Positions 50,941 through 60,339 of a stretch of 64,000 nucleotides of DNA are shown here, piece by piece. The stretch is from positions 186,001-250,000 of the forward strand of contig NZ_FOIR01000002.1 in the NCBI RefSeq assembly GCF_900111145.1. The letters run 5' to 3'. The position numbers were made by a program, and so were the translations under genes. The notes under the pieces were generated by a model, which saw nothing but the letters and a program-made list of their open reading frames with translations, ran no database searches and was not told the DNA's origin. The stretch is from Roseivirga pacifica. GTDB lineage: Bacteria; Bacteroidota; Bacteroidia; Cytophagales; Cyclobacteriaceae. Position 1 is the stretch's first letter. Each line of letters begins with the position of its first letter.

Positions 50941-51786
50941 ATGAAGAATTTAAAAACATACTCTTTTCTATTTGCTGGGTTAAGTGCACTGTTATTCAGT
51001 GCATGTACCCCAGAGAGTTCAGACCTAGACCTGGCACCAGCTCCTGAGGCTTCTTTTTCCATAGAGCCTGCTACTCAAAACAACCGCTACGTAGTTACCA
51101 ATACTACTACAGGTGCTTTTGGTAGCTATTGGAACGTTGGCGATGGTTATTCGAAAGGCGAGGCGCAACAAACCTTGTTCTTGCCAGACGTAGGAACTTA
51201 CGATATATCATTAGTAGCTGTAACGGCTGGCGGTGTAGATACTGCTGCTGTACAGCAAATAGTAGTAGACACCCCAGACCCAGTAGCTGGAAACCTAGTT
51301 GCCGGAAGCAAAATGGGCGAAGACGCGCTCGACCATTGGACTGTTTTCACCATCTCAGGTGGAGTTAACATCGACTTGACAGATGGTAAAATGGTTGCTT
51401 CTGGTGGTGGCTGGGGCCATGCTGGCCTCTATCAAGCAATTGATGTTGAAGCTGGTAAAACTTACAAGTTTGGAGCTAGCGTAGCCGGAAATGGAGCTAC
51501 TGACGTTTGGTTGGAAACTTTCTTTGGAAGCTTTGCACCATCTGACGGTAACGACTACTCTGATGGCGGCAATAAAATTGGCTTGAATACTTGGAATGGC
51601 TGCGGTAACGCACCGTTTAGCGGTAACCTTGCACAAATAGGTTGCTCTGGCGATTTAGTTGGCCAAAACGGTGAAATTACTTTTGACCAATCGGGTACTG
51701 TTTACCTAGTTATGAAGATTGGCGGTGCCGATCTTGGTGTTGGTGGTATTTCCATCGATAACGTTGAATTAAGAGGAACAGAATAA
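50941..51786 (+). CDS. Surface glycan-binding lipoprotein (PKD plus jelly-roll)
   Basis: The 281-residue protein has a lipobox in ALLFSACTPE. Residues about 35-115 resemble a PKD domain (YVVTNTTTGAFGSYWNVGDG, GTYDISLVAVTAGG). The C-terminal part (about 120-280) is a carbohydrate-binding jelly-roll type, with GLYQAIDVEAGKTYKFGASV, VWLETFFGSFAP and GGISIDNVELRG at the end. This position after susD is that of SusE-like surface glycan-binding proteins. The ligand should be the same glycan that the two hydrolases attack. Confidence 0.8.
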   Translation: MKNLKTYSFLFAGLSALLFSACTPESSDLDLAPAPEASFSIEPATQNNRYVVTNTTTGAFGSYWNVGDGYSKGEAQQTLFLPDVGTYDISLVAVTAGGVDTAAVQQIVVDTPDPVAGNLVAGSKMGEDALDHWTVFTISGGVNIDLTDGKMVASGGGWGHAGLYQAIDVEAGKTYKFGASVAGNGATDVWLETFFGSFAPSDGNDYSDGGNKIGLNTWNGCGNAPFSGNLAQIGCSGDLVGQNGEITFDQSGTVYLVMKIGGADLGVGGISIDNVELRGTE

Positions 51787-51804
51787 GTTCATCATTATAG
51801 AGTG

Positions 51805-51831
51805 AGGGGCGGGCAGCCTTTGTTCGCCCCT
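51805..51831 (+). terminator. Hairpin between the glycan-binding and GH5 genes
   Basis: AGGGGCG (51805-51811) pairs with CGCCCCT (51825-51831), followed by a short T-rich stretch. It may partly end transcription or stabilise the upstream susCD message. Confidence 0.6.
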
Positions 51832-51862
51832 TAATTTCCTACCCAAACTAACCTTACTTCTA

Positions 51863-54625
51863 ATGAAAAACGGACTTACAACAGGTCTAGCCTTCATCGC
51901 TTGTCTGATATTACTTCCAATCAACTCAATCGCTCAGGGTTTTCTAAAAACTGACGGTCAGAAAATAGTAGATGAAAACAACAATGAAATTATCTGGAGA
52001 GGAATTGGCCTTGGTGGCTGGATGCTCCAAGAAGGGTATATGCTAGGAACTGGCGGCCCTCAACACGAAATTGAAGAAAAAATAACAGCACTTATTGGTG
52101 CTGAAAGAACCGAAACATTCTACAATGCATGGTTGGCCAATCATGTGAGAAAAGTAGACATTGACTCCATGGCTTCGTGGGGTTATAATATGGTGCGCCT
52201 TCCAATGCACTACAAACTTTTTACCCCGCCTATTGAAGACGAACCTGTTGAAGGTGAAATTACCTGGATTGACAAAGGGTTTGAAATGACCGATGCACTT
52301 TTAGAGTGGTGTAAGGCAAATGATATTTACCTAATTCTTGATCTACACGCTGCGCCTGGCGGACAAGGAGAGAACGCGGACATTAGTGACTACGACAAGG
52401 ACAAGCCTTCGCTATGGGAAAGTGAGGCGAACAAAGAAAAGATGGTCGCCCTATGGCGAAAGCTGGCGGAACGTTACAAAGATGAAACACACATTGCCGC
52501 ATACGATATTATTAACGAACCAAACTGGGGTTTTCAGAACCATGCAAGCGACCTTAACGGATGTGCTGAAAGTGCGAATACACCTCTTTGGAACTTACAG
52601 AAGGAGGTTACAGCGGCCATTAGAGAGGTAGATCAGAATCACATTATTGTGATTGAAGGGAACTGCTGGGGGAACAATTACAATGGGTTGCCAAGCCTTT
52701 GGGACGATAACATTGTAATAAGCTACCACAAATACTGGAACCCAAATACCCAAGGAGCGATTCAGGGTATGTTAGATATGCGCAGCAGTCGCAATGTGCC
52801 TATTTGGTTAGGTGAAACGGGTGAGAATTCGAACACTTGGTTTACCAACGCGATCAACCTTTTTGAAACGAACAGCTTTGGTTGGTCTTGGTGGCCTTTG
52901 AAGAAGCTGGGTGGTAACAATCCGCTCCAAATCAAACGAAACGATGGTTATCAGGCTATTTTGGATTACTGGCATGGCAACGGTGCAAAGCCTTCAGCAG
53001 ATGAGGCTTATGACGCCCTTATGCAAATGACGGAAGACTTGAAGCTGGAAAACAATGTTTACCATCCAGACGTGGTAGATGCCAAAATTCGTCAACCACA
53101 TACCGATGAGATCATTCCTTTTAAGCAGCATACGGTTGTTCCAAATGAGGACAACGTGATTTTTGCCGTAGACTACGATTTGGGTAAAAATCAGTTTGCT
53201 TACTTCGATATTGTATCGTCAAACACCACAGGCGATGCTGGTGGAGCTGCTTGGAATACAGGCGGCCAATACAGAAATGACGGTGTAGATATTCAGGCCA
53301 GTACTGATGAAGGTGTTACAAATGGCTACACCATCGGCTGGACAGAAGATACAGAGTGGTTAAAATATACTGTGCAGGTTGAAGAAGAAGGCAACTACGA
53401 TTTGACGCTAAGAACTGCCGGTGGCGGTGGTCAGGTGAACGTTTCAATAAATGATGTAAAAGCCGCGGCAACCATAGAACTACCAAATACTGGTGGCTAT
53501 AACAACTGGCAGTCTACCACTGTGGAAGATGTTTACCTAAAAGCGGGTAAAAATGTGATGCAGGTCTACATTGATAAGGCCGGTTTCAACATCAATTACA
53601 TGCAATTGAATGGCCCAACTCAGAGCAATAGTGCACCTGTATTGATTGATAAAAAGGGCACTAACGAAAAAAAAAAGATAGAGCTGGTCTTTAACCAGCC
53701 ATTCGAAACTATTCATAGCGATCATGGATTTAGTCTCACCGTAAATGGTGAGGCTGTTTCCATTACTAGCGCAGTTATTTCTGAAGTCTCTGATAGAACA
53801 ATTGAATTGGAGGCCGACACCGAGCTGCGCTACAACGATGAAATATTCTTGAGTTATAATGGCACAGGTGTGGTTAGTAAAAACGGTGTGCCGTTGGCTG
53901 CTTTCGATAATGAAGAGATCAAAATTGTGCTTGAAGGAGGTGTGATTCCTCATATGGTTCCTGGAAGAATTGAAGCTGAAGACTTCATTAACAATAGTGG
54001 TTTTGAGGTAGAGCAAACACAAGATGCAGGAGGCGGATCTAACGTAGGCCATACAGATAATGGTGACTATTTAGATTTTATGGTTGATGTGCAACAGGCA
54101 GGTTATTATGATGTAAGCTTTCGCGTTTCGTCCGAATCGAATGGCGGAAGCTTGGCTTTAAGAAAAGTATTGGCTTCTGGTTCTGCGCAGTTGCTATCGC
54201 AAGTGCAGTTTGGAGCCACAGGCGCATGGCAAAATTGGGTAACGGAGCAAGGGGCTTTGGCTTACTTGGAAAAAGGTTTGCAGACATTAAGGCTACAAGC
54301 TACCGCTTCGCTATTCAACATTAATTGGTTTGAGTTGGAATTTGTATCAGAAACAGAGCCAACGTCAATCGAAAAGCAACTGGAAGAAGCACCAGTTAAT
54401 CTTTACCCAAACCCAACTGAGGGTAAATTTACCATTGAATTTGCTGCTGGTTTTCGACCGAGCACTATTTTTATTCAAAGCCAAAATGGCCAAAAACAAA
54501 AGCAGATAACACCGCAAAAGGGCATTGAAAAAATGGAGGTAAATGAGCCACTTTCGTCTGGCCTTTACATTCTTATTTTTGAAGATGCCAACAAACTCAC
54601 CTACAAAAAGCTACTCATAAATTAA
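51863..54625 (+). CDS. Secreted GH5 glycoside hydrolase with two CBM6 modules and a T9SS tail
   Basis: A 920-residue exported enzyme (signal ending INSIAQG). The GH5 domain (about 25-400) has RGIGLGGWMLQEGYM, MVRLPMHYKLF, the acid/base Glu219 in IINEPNWG and the nucleophile Glu318 in IWLGETGENS. Then come a CBM6 (about 410-590), an Ig-like SwmB-type domain (600-695), a second CBM6 (GRIEAEDF, about 700-830) and a type A sorting tail (VNLYPNPTEGKFTIEF, GLYILIF, KKLLIN). It is an endo-acting enzyme, probably on a beta-glucan; subfamily is not assigned. Confidence 0.93.
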   Translation: MKNGLTTGLAFIACLILLPINSIAQGFLKTDGQKIVDENNNEIIWRGIGLGGWMLQEGYMLGTGGPQHEIEEKITALIGAERTETFYNAWLANHVRKVDIDSMASWGYNMVRLPMHYKLFTPPIEDEPVEGEITWIDKGFEMTDALLEWCKANDIYLILDLHAAPGGQGENADISDYDKDKPSLWESEANKEKMVALWRKLAERYKDETHIAAYDIINEPNWGFQNHASDLNGCAESANTPLWNLQKEVTAAIREVDQNHIIVIEGNCWGNNYNGLPSLWDDNIVISYHKYWNPNTQGAIQGMLDMRSSRNVPIWLGETGENSNTWFTNAINLFETNSFGWSWWPLKKLGGNNPLQIKRNDGYQAILDYWHGNGAKPSADEAYDALMQMTEDLKLENNVYHPDVVDAKIRQPHTDEIIPFKQHTVVPNEDNVIFAVDYDLGKNQFAYFDIVSSNTTGDAGGAAWNTGGQYRNDGVDIQASTDEGVTNGYTIGWTEDTEWLKYTVQVEEEGNYDLTLRTAGGGGQVNVSINDVKAAATIELPNTGGYNNWQSTTVEDVYLKAGKNVMQVYIDKAGFNINYMQLNGPTQSNSAPVLIDKKGTNEKKKIELVFNQPFETIHSDHGFSLTVNGEAVSITSAVISEVSDRTIELEADTELRYNDEIFLSYNGTGVVSKNGVPLAAFDNEEIKIVLEGGVIPHMVPGRIEAEDFINNSGFEVEQTQDAGGGSNVGHTDNGDYLDFMVDVQQAGYYDVSFRVSSESNGGSLALRKVLASGSAQLLSQVQFGATGAWQNWVTEQGALAYLEKGLQTLRLQATASLFNINWFELEFVSETEPTSIEKQLEEAPVNLYPNPTEGKFTIEFAAGFRPSTIFIQSQNGQKQKQITPQKGIEKMEVNEPLSSGLYILIFEDANKLTYKKLLIN

Positions 54626-54640
54626 CTAGAGACGAATAGA

Positions 54641-56068
54641 ATGAAATACCCTGAATTGAATATTTCCTTTCTTATGAAAGGCTGTCTGGCTTTGTGCCTT
54701 TCGGTTGCTATGGTGAGCTGCCAAATGCCTCAGCAGCAGGCAAAGTCTATGGTAACTACTGCCGATGCCACGCAGCTATTAACAGAAGGTGCGCTCAAGG
54801 TTTCTTCCAAACAAGTGAGCGGTGTTCCTGTAATTGAAATTGATGAACAAACGCAGTTTCAGCAAATTGATGGGTTTGGCTATACCCTTACGGGAGGCAG
54901 CGCCTTTCACCTAAATAACATGTCGGCAGCGGCACGTACTAAGGTTTTGAATGAATTGTTCGGAACTGGGGAAGGAAGTATTGGCGTGAGCTACATCCGT
55001 TTAAGTGTTGGCGCTTCCGACCTTGATGAAAAGCCATTTTCCTACAATGACTTGGCAGAAGGTGAAGTTGATCCCGAGTTGGAACACTTTTCCTTGGACT
55101 ATGACAGAAGATATTTGATTCCTGTTCTAAAGGAAATTTTGACTATCAACCCTGATATTAAAATTATGGGTTCTCCATGGTCTCCACCAAAATGGATGAA
55201 GGACAATAATGACACCCGCGGAGGAAGCTTGTTACCTGAGTATTACAATGCCTATGCTAATTATTTAGTGAAATATGTTCAAGGGATGGCTGCAGAGGGT
55301 ATCACAATTGATGCGCTTACTGTACAGAATGAGCCCTTGCACCCCGGCAACAACCCGAGTTTGCTAATGCTAGCCGAAGATCAAGCAGTCTTTGTGAAAA
55401 ACCATTTAGGGCCAGCTTTTGAAAATGCCAGTCTTCAAACCAAGATTATTATTTACGACCATAATGCTGATAGGCCTGATTATCCAATCACCATTTTGAA
55501 TGACCCTGAAGCAAAGAAGTACATTGATGGTTCTGCCTTTCATTTATACGGTGGTGAAATTGAAGCGCTCTCAGAAGTGCATGAAGCACACCCTGACAAG
55601 AACCTTTACTTTACGGAGCAATGGGTAGGTGCACCGGGTAATTTTCCGGAAAACCTGCAATGGCATACGCGTGAGTTAATTATTGGTGCTACGCGTAATT
55701 GGTGCAAAACGGTGCTAGAGTGGAACCTTGCAGCAGACCCAGAGCAGAACCCACATACCGACCGTGGTGGCTGCGACCGTTGCTTGGGCGCTATTACCAT
55801 TGATGGAGACAAAGTGATCCGTAACCCTGCATATTATATCATTGCGCATGCTTCTAAATATGTAAGACCAGGCGCAGTAAGAGTTGGCTCTAATGAAGTA
55901 GGTGGTTTGCCAAACGTAGCTTTCAAAGCACCAAACGGGGATTTGGTGACCATTGTGCTGAACGATACAGACAAAGAACAAGGCTTCGCAATTAGTTCGG
56001 GAGTCGGAAATATAAAAACTGCTTTGAAAGCAGGAGCTGTAGGTACGTATGTTTTTCCTGCGGAATAA
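54641..56068 (+). CDS. GH30 glycoside hydrolase lipoprotein
   Basis: A 475-residue GH30 enzyme. A lipobox lies in AMVSCQMPQ. Characteristic strands are QIDGFGYTLTGGSAFHL, IMGSPWSPPKWMKDN, the acid/base Glu231 in TVQNEPLHPGNNPS and the nucleophile Glu326 in LYFTEQWVG; the C-terminal beta domain ends ALKAGAVGTYVFP. GH30 members of this kind include glucosylceramidases and endo-beta-1,6-glucanases; in a susCD locus the latter is more likely. It begins 15 bases after the GH5 gene, and a terminator follows it. Confidence 0.93.
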   Translation: MKYPELNISFLMKGCLALCLSVAMVSCQMPQQQAKSMVTTADATQLLTEGALKVSSKQVSGVPVIEIDEQTQFQQIDGFGYTLTGGSAFHLNNMSAAARTKVLNELFGTGEGSIGVSYIRLSVGASDLDEKPFSYNDLAEGEVDPELEHFSLDYDRRYLIPVLKEILTINPDIKIMGSPWSPPKWMKDNNDTRGGSLLPEYYNAYANYLVKYVQGMAAEGITIDALTVQNEPLHPGNNPSLLMLAEDQAVFVKNHLGPAFENASLQTKIIIYDHNADRPDYPITILNDPEAKKYIDGSAFHLYGGEIEALSEVHEAHPDKNLYFTEQWVGAPGNFPENLQWHTRELIIGATRNWCKTVLEWNLAADPEQNPHTDRGGCDRCLGAITIDGDKVIRNPAYYIIAHASKYVRPGAVRVGSNEVGGLPNVAFKAPNGDLVTIVLNDTDKEQGFAISSGVGNIKTALKAGAVGTYVFPAE

Positions 56069-56106
56069 AAGAAATTAGTTAACGCCAAAAAAGTGCAATC
56101 GGAGTT

Positions 56107-56124
56107 AACTAGCACCTGCTAGTT
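56107..56124. repeat. Perfect palindrome after the GH30 gene
   Basis: AACTAGCA (56107-56114) and TGCTAGTT (56117-56124) are a perfect inverted repeat around CC. It precedes the terminator hairpin by 12 bases. It could be an RNA stem protecting the transcript end or a protein site. Confidence 0.6.
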
Positions 56125-56136
56125 CAGGTTTTCAAG

Positions 56137-56171
56137 GGCATCCCTAGTGAGAAGGAGGGGATGCCTTTTTT
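56137..56171 (+). terminator. Intrinsic terminator of the polysaccharide locus
   Basis: GGCATCCC (56137-56144) pairs with GGGATGCC (56158-56165), followed by six T. Confidence 0.85.
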
Positions 56172-56179
56172 ATACAGTG

Positions 56180-56989
56180 CTACCTTTTTAGGTACTTATG
56201 CAGGTGACTGGCATCGGTAAAGCCCCAGTTCATGGCTACGGCTTCTTGCGTTTGATCAGAGTGTTTTAGGTCGGCAGCAGCGCCACGCACTCGGTACTGC
56301 AAGGCGAAATCAGAAAAGCTTGTGCCCATCAAATCTTTAAACCTTTGCCTGAATGATGATGCAGACAAACCACAGGTTTGTGCGGCTTCTTCAGTGGTAA
56401 TGAGCCTTTTTTCGTTAAAAACCAGCTGCAAGGCACTGTGTATAGAAAGGTGCTTGGTAAACTTTTGGTCTTCATTTGGCAAGGTGCGCCATTGCTCGTT
56501 CAGCATTAATAGCAATTGCAGCACTTGTAGCTTAGCCCATTCGGTGGTGCGTTCACTATCCTTAAGTATGGTTTTAGCAGATTCTCCCAATTGCAGCGCT
56601 TTGTCTTTCTCCGCCCCACTAAACTGCGGTCGCTTTTCTGGCGAGACCATAAAAGGAGCAAGCATATCAATATTCAATAGGTTGTTTTTTGCTAAAAATT
56701 GAGGATCAATTACAAATACAACCACCTCACAAGGAATCTCCAAAAGCTCAAAACCGTGTGGTTCCCACATGCTGCAAAACCAAACTTGTCCTGGGTGCAA
56801 AATCGTTTCGTGGCCCAAATACTCCCGCTTCATACGGCCACGCATCAAAAGCCCAATCTCAAGCTCATAGTGCATATCGAACCAATAGTCCGATTCGCTC
56901 AAATGATTATTCACCAGCAGTTCAACTGGCTTCTGCTCATTCAGCTCAAAGTAAAAGCGCTTTAGATTTTGTTCTTCAATTTTGCTCAT
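56180..56989 (-). CDS. AraC-family transcriptional regulator
   Basis: A 269-residue regulator with an N-terminal cupin-like sensor domain (YELEIGLLMRGRMKREY, ILHPGQVWFCSMWEPHGFEL) and a C-terminal double HTH (about 185-269) with TTEEAAQTCGLSASSFRQRF, MGTSFSDFALQYRVRGAAAD and VAMNWGFTDASHLHKYLKR. The sensor type is common in sugar-responsive members. It is divergent from the operon starting at 57058, with 68 bases between the start codons, and should control it. Confidence 0.93.
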   Translation of the reverse strand: MSKIEEQNLKRFYFELNEQKPVELLVNNHLSESDYWFDMHYELEIGLLMRGRMKREYLGHETILHPGQVWFCSMWEPHGFELLEIPCEVVVFVIDPQFLAKNNLLNIDMLAPFMVSPEKRPQFSGAEKDKALQLGESAKTILKDSERTTEWAKLQVLQLLLMLNEQWRTLPNEDQKFTKHLSIHSALQLVFNEKRLITTEEAAQTCGLSASSFRQRFKDLMGTSFSDFALQYRVRGAAADLKHSDQTQEAVAMNWGFTDASHLHKYLKR

Positions 56990-57057
56990 GTCAAATCTTA
57001 CAAGTTTTGTGAAAGAATTTACATAAAGAGTGGTTGCAATTTAGTGGATATTGGAAT

Positions 57058-57705
57058 ATGAAATACGCTAAAACCCTTCGATTAAACTTATTACTGCTAA
57101 CGGTGGCTACAATTTTTTGTGCTTGCCAAACAGAAAAAAGGCAAGAAATATTCAACGGAAAAGACCTAACCAACTGGGAACATGTAGGTGATGGTAGCTT
57201 TACAATTGAGAATGGATTGTTGAAAACCCAAGGGGGCATGGGGCTGCTTTATTACACACCTGAAAAGCTGGGCGATGTTACCATTAGAGTGGTTTATAAA
57301 GGTGCCGATCAAAATAACGCTGGTGTTTTTATTAGAATTCCTGAGCAACCAACCGAGGCTTGGATGCCCGTAAACCGTGGTTACGAAGTACAAATTGACG
57401 ATAGGGAAGACGAATTTCACAAAACAGGTGTGCTTTATTCTTTAACGAAGGCGAAAGCCGCTCCAGGAATTCCTGGTGAATGGAATACTATGGAGATTAC
57501 GCTCGATGGAACAAGAACAATTGTAAAAGTAAATGACGTATTGGTTACTGATTTTACTGAGGGTGACCCTGTTCCAGAGAAAAAACTCGACTATGAACCA
57601 GACCGTGGACCAAGGCCAGCGCAAGGCTACATTGGTTTACAAAACCACGGTGGCGATGATGTAATTTACTTTAAAGAAGTTAGCCTAATTCCGCTTAAAA
57701 AATGA
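57058..57705 (+). CDS. DUF1080 / 3-keto-disaccharide hydrolase-like lipoprotein
   Basis: The protein has 215 residues from the ATG at 57058; a TTG eight codons earlier would spoil the signal sequence. The signal ends in ATIFCACQTE, probably a lipobox. The domain has IFNGKDLTNWEHVGDGSFTI, LLYYTPEKLGDVTIRV, GVFIRIPEQP, and NRGYEVQIDDRED, the DUF1080 signature of a concanavalin-like jelly roll. Members cleave 3-keto-glycosides by elimination after a dehydrogenase has oxidised C3. The GMC oxidoreductase in the same operon would provide that oxidation. Its stop overlaps the kinase gene by four bases. Confidence 0.88.
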   Translation: MKYAKTLRLNLLLLTVATIFCACQTEKRQEIFNGKDLTNWEHVGDGSFTIENGLLKTQGGMGLLYYTPEKLGDVTIRVVYKGADQNNAGVFIRIPEQPTEAWMPVNRGYEVQIDDREDEFHKTGVLYSLTKAKAAPGIPGEWNTMEITLDGTRTIVKVNDVLVTDFTEGDPVPEKKLDYEPDRGPRPAQGYIGLQNHGGDDVIYFKEVSLIPLKK

Positions 57706-58625
57706 AATACGAAGTAGCTGTTATTGCAGACCTCTGCATGGATTTGTTGGTGGCCGGAGATGTAAAGCCTATTTACGGCCAAGTGGAACAGTATGTGAAC
57801 GATTACCAAACAGACATTGGAGGGTCGGGATCCATTTTTGCTGCTCAATACAATAAACTAGGTGGCAACGCAGCCATGTTTGGTATTGTTGGCGAAGATG
57901 ATTTTGGCAGCATGCTAACCCAAAAGATTGAGGAGATTGGCATGTCGACTGACTTTCTGTTTACCAGCGAAAATGTAAAAACCGCCCTTGGTTTAAACTT
58001 AGCATACGAGGATGACCGCGCCATGCTTACTTATAAGGGTACGCTGGGCGAAGTGAGTGAAGAACAAATTAAGGCCTGCGGAATTTTCGAAAAAACCGAT
58101 CACGTGCATATTTCTAGCTACTTTCTGCTCGATCAATTACACAGCATGTGGGTACCTTTGTTAAGCGAACTAGAGCTAAAAGGTGTATCTGTTTCACTCG
58201 ATACTAACTGGGCACCTGAAGGAAACTGGAGTGCTGTTCATCCACTTTTACCATATATTGATGTCTTTATTCCGAACGAAGAAGAGGCGCTTCAGATTTC
58301 GGGCATGAGCTCATGCGATGAAGCTGGAAGATGGCTTAGTTCACGTTGTGGCATGGTGGTAATGAAGCGCGGAGCCAATGGGGCAAGGGTTTTCAAGGGA
58401 GAGACAGTCAGAGATTTTTCTGTACCTGAAGCATTGGCAAAGGGGCTAAAGATAGCAGATACCACTGGGGCTGGAGATAATTTTGGAGCTGGCTTTGTAT
58501 GGTCTTGGCTTAGAAACAAGCCTTTGGAAGAGGCCATTAAAATGGCCATTACCTGCGGAACCAGCAGTTTAAGAAAGTTAGGCGGAATTGAGGGGCAGTA
58601 CGTGCCACACGCTGTTGAAGCTTAA
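57702..58625 (+). CDS. PfkB/ribokinase-family sugar kinase
   Basis: A 307-residue kinase. The N-terminal substrate motif has DIGGSGSIFAAQYNKLGGN and FGIVGEDDFGSML; the C-terminal signature DTTGAGDNFGAGFVWSWL includes the catalytic Asp. The family phosphorylates sugars such as 2-keto-3-deoxygluconate, fructose or ribose; the substrate is unknown. It starts inside the end of the DUF1080 gene (ATGA overlap), so it acts in the same pathway, probably on the sugar freed by the hydrolase and entering the cytoplasm. Confidence 0.93.
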   Translation: MKYEVAVIADLCMDLLVAGDVKPIYGQVEQYVNDYQTDIGGSGSIFAAQYNKLGGNAAMFGIVGEDDFGSMLTQKIEEIGMSTDFLFTSENVKTALGLNLAYEDDRAMLTYKGTLGEVSEEQIKACGIFEKTDHVHISSYFLLDQLHSMWVPLLSELELKGVSVSLDTNWAPEGNWSAVHPLLPYIDVFIPNEEEALQISGMSSCDEAGRWLSSRCGMVVMKRGANGARVFKGETVRDFSVPEALAKGLKIADTTGAGDNFGAGFVWSWLRNKPLEEAIKMAITCGTSSLRKLGGIEGQYVPHAVEA

Positions 58626-58641
58626 GATTTAGAGAATCACT

Positions 58642-60333
58642 ATGGAAAATACGTTCGATGCAATTGTTGTTGGTTCAGGTATTTCGGGTGGCTGGGCGGC
58701 CAAAGAGCTTTGCGAAAAGGGTTTAAAAACCCTTGTGCTAGAGCGTGGTCGCAATGTAGAGCACCTTAAAGACTACCCAACCGCAATGAAAAATCCGTGG
58801 GAGTTTGAGCACCGCGGTAGCATGACAAAAGCTTTTATTGATCAAAACCCGCTAATAACCAAAGCTGCGGGTTTTGGCGAAGACACTGCACACTTTTTTA
58901 TTAAGGATGCCGACCATCCTTATGTGCAAAAGAAGCCATTCGACTGGATTAGAGGTTATCAAGTCGGAGGTAAATCACTCATTTGGGGCCGTGCCTGCCA
59001 ACGCTGGAGCGATTATGAATTTAAAGCTCCGGCAAGGTATGGCTACGGAATTGAGTGGCCAATTGACTACAACGACATTTCTCCTTGGTACACCCATGTG
59101 GAGAAATTTATAGGCGTTTGCGGTAATAAAGATGGTATTGAAGCGATGCCAGATGGCGATTTTCTACCACCTTTCGATCTGAATTGTGTGGAGCAGCATA
59201 TGCAGCAAACGCTGAAAGAACACTTTCCGGGCAGACATTTGGTACAAGGAAGGTGGGCGCAACTAAGCAAGCCCAACCAAATTCACTTAGAGCAGGGTAG
59301 AGGCCAATGCCAATGCCGAAACCTGTGTATGAGAGGCTGTCCGTATGGTGGCTATTTTAGCTCGGTAACCTCTACTTTGCCATGGGCAGAAAAAACGGGA
59401 AATCTTACTATAAGACCATTTTCTGTTGTTCATTCAGTGATTTACGATGATGCTACCGGTAAAGCTTCTGGAGTGAAAGTAATAGATACCAACACAATGG
59501 AAGAGCATATTTACAATGCAAAAGTAATCTTCCTGAATGCTTCAGCTTTAAACAGTACTTTGGTTTTGATGAATTCAAAATCGGAACGCTTTCCAAATGG
59601 CTTGGGCAACGACAACGATCTGCTCGGGAGGTATGTAGCCTTCCATCTTTACCGCGGTTGGGCTGGTGGAACTATTGATGGCTTCGAAGACAAGTACTTT
59701 TATGGTAAGAATCCAACGGAATGCATTATTGCCAATTACCGAAACCTAAAAGAACGCGATACAGATTTTGTGGGTGGGTACACCATATTTACCGGAGCTT
59801 ATAGAAATAGAGCAGGGGAAGTGCTTGAAAACGAGCCGCAAATAGGTGCTGATTTTAAGGAGAAGTTAACCAAGCCAGGGCCTTGGCAAATGTATATGTA
59901 CATGCAGGGTGAAACTATTCCGAAGGCCACAAACCGTATTACTTTGAGTAAAACAGAAACCGATCAGTGGGGAATTCCACTTATAGAAACGGATGTGGAC
60001 TACGATGATAATGATGAAAAAATGATTCAGGATTTTCTTACGGAAAGCCGTAAGATGATGTCGAAAATGGGTGCAAGAGATATTTATGCCCACGACAACA
60101 AACAAGCACCTGGTTTGGACATACACGAAATGGGAGGTGCTCGCATGGGCAATGACCCAAAAACATCAATGCTCAATGAGCATAATCAGGTGCATGGTTG
60201 TAAAAACGTTTTTGTAACCGATGGCGCTTGTATGACCAGTACAGGCAATCAAAGCCCATCAATTTTGTACATGGCCTTAACGGCAAGGGCTGCAAATTTT
60301 GCCGCAGAACAAGTAAAACAAGGAAAACTATAA
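58642..60333 (+). CDS. GMC-family flavin oxidoreductase
   Basis: A 563-residue FAD enzyme: FDAIVVGSGISGGWAAKELC at the start, GRACQRWSDYEFKAPARYG, a Cys-rich insert (GQCQCRNLCMRGCPYGGY) and the C-terminal DIHEMGGARMGNDPKTS and TDGACMTSTGNQSPSILY with the catalytic His and Asn region. It lacks a signal peptide. Related enzymes paired with gluconate 2-dehydrogenase subunit 3 proteins oxidise sugars or glycosides at C3 in the periplasm. The Tat-signal small subunit at 61427 could carry it across the membrane. The four Cys of the insert may hold a metal or cluster. Confidence 0.92.
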   Translation: MENTFDAIVVGSGISGGWAAKELCEKGLKTLVLERGRNVEHLKDYPTAMKNPWEFEHRGSMTKAFIDQNPLITKAAGFGEDTAHFFIKDADHPYVQKKPFDWIRGYQVGGKSLIWGRACQRWSDYEFKAPARYGYGIEWPIDYNDISPWYTHVEKFIGVCGNKDGIEAMPDGDFLPPFDLNCVEQHMQQTLKEHFPGRHLVQGRWAQLSKPNQIHLEQGRGQCQCRNLCMRGCPYGGYFSSVTSTLPWAEKTGNLTIRPFSVVHSVIYDDATGKASGVKVIDTNTMEEHIYNAKVIFLNASALNSTLVLMNSKSERFPNGLGNDNDLLGRYVAFHLYRGWAGGTIDGFEDKYFYGKNPTECIIANYRNLKERDTDFVGGYTIFTGAYRNRAGEVLENEPQIGADFKEKLTKPGPWQMYMYMQGETIPKATNRITLSKTETDQWGIPLIETDVDYDDNDEKMIQDFLTESRKMMSKMGARDIYAHDNKQAPGLDIHEMGGARMGNDPKTSMLNEHNQVHGCKNVFVTDGACMTSTGNQSPSILYMALTARAANFAAEQVKQGKL

Positions 60334-60339
60334 CTCACC

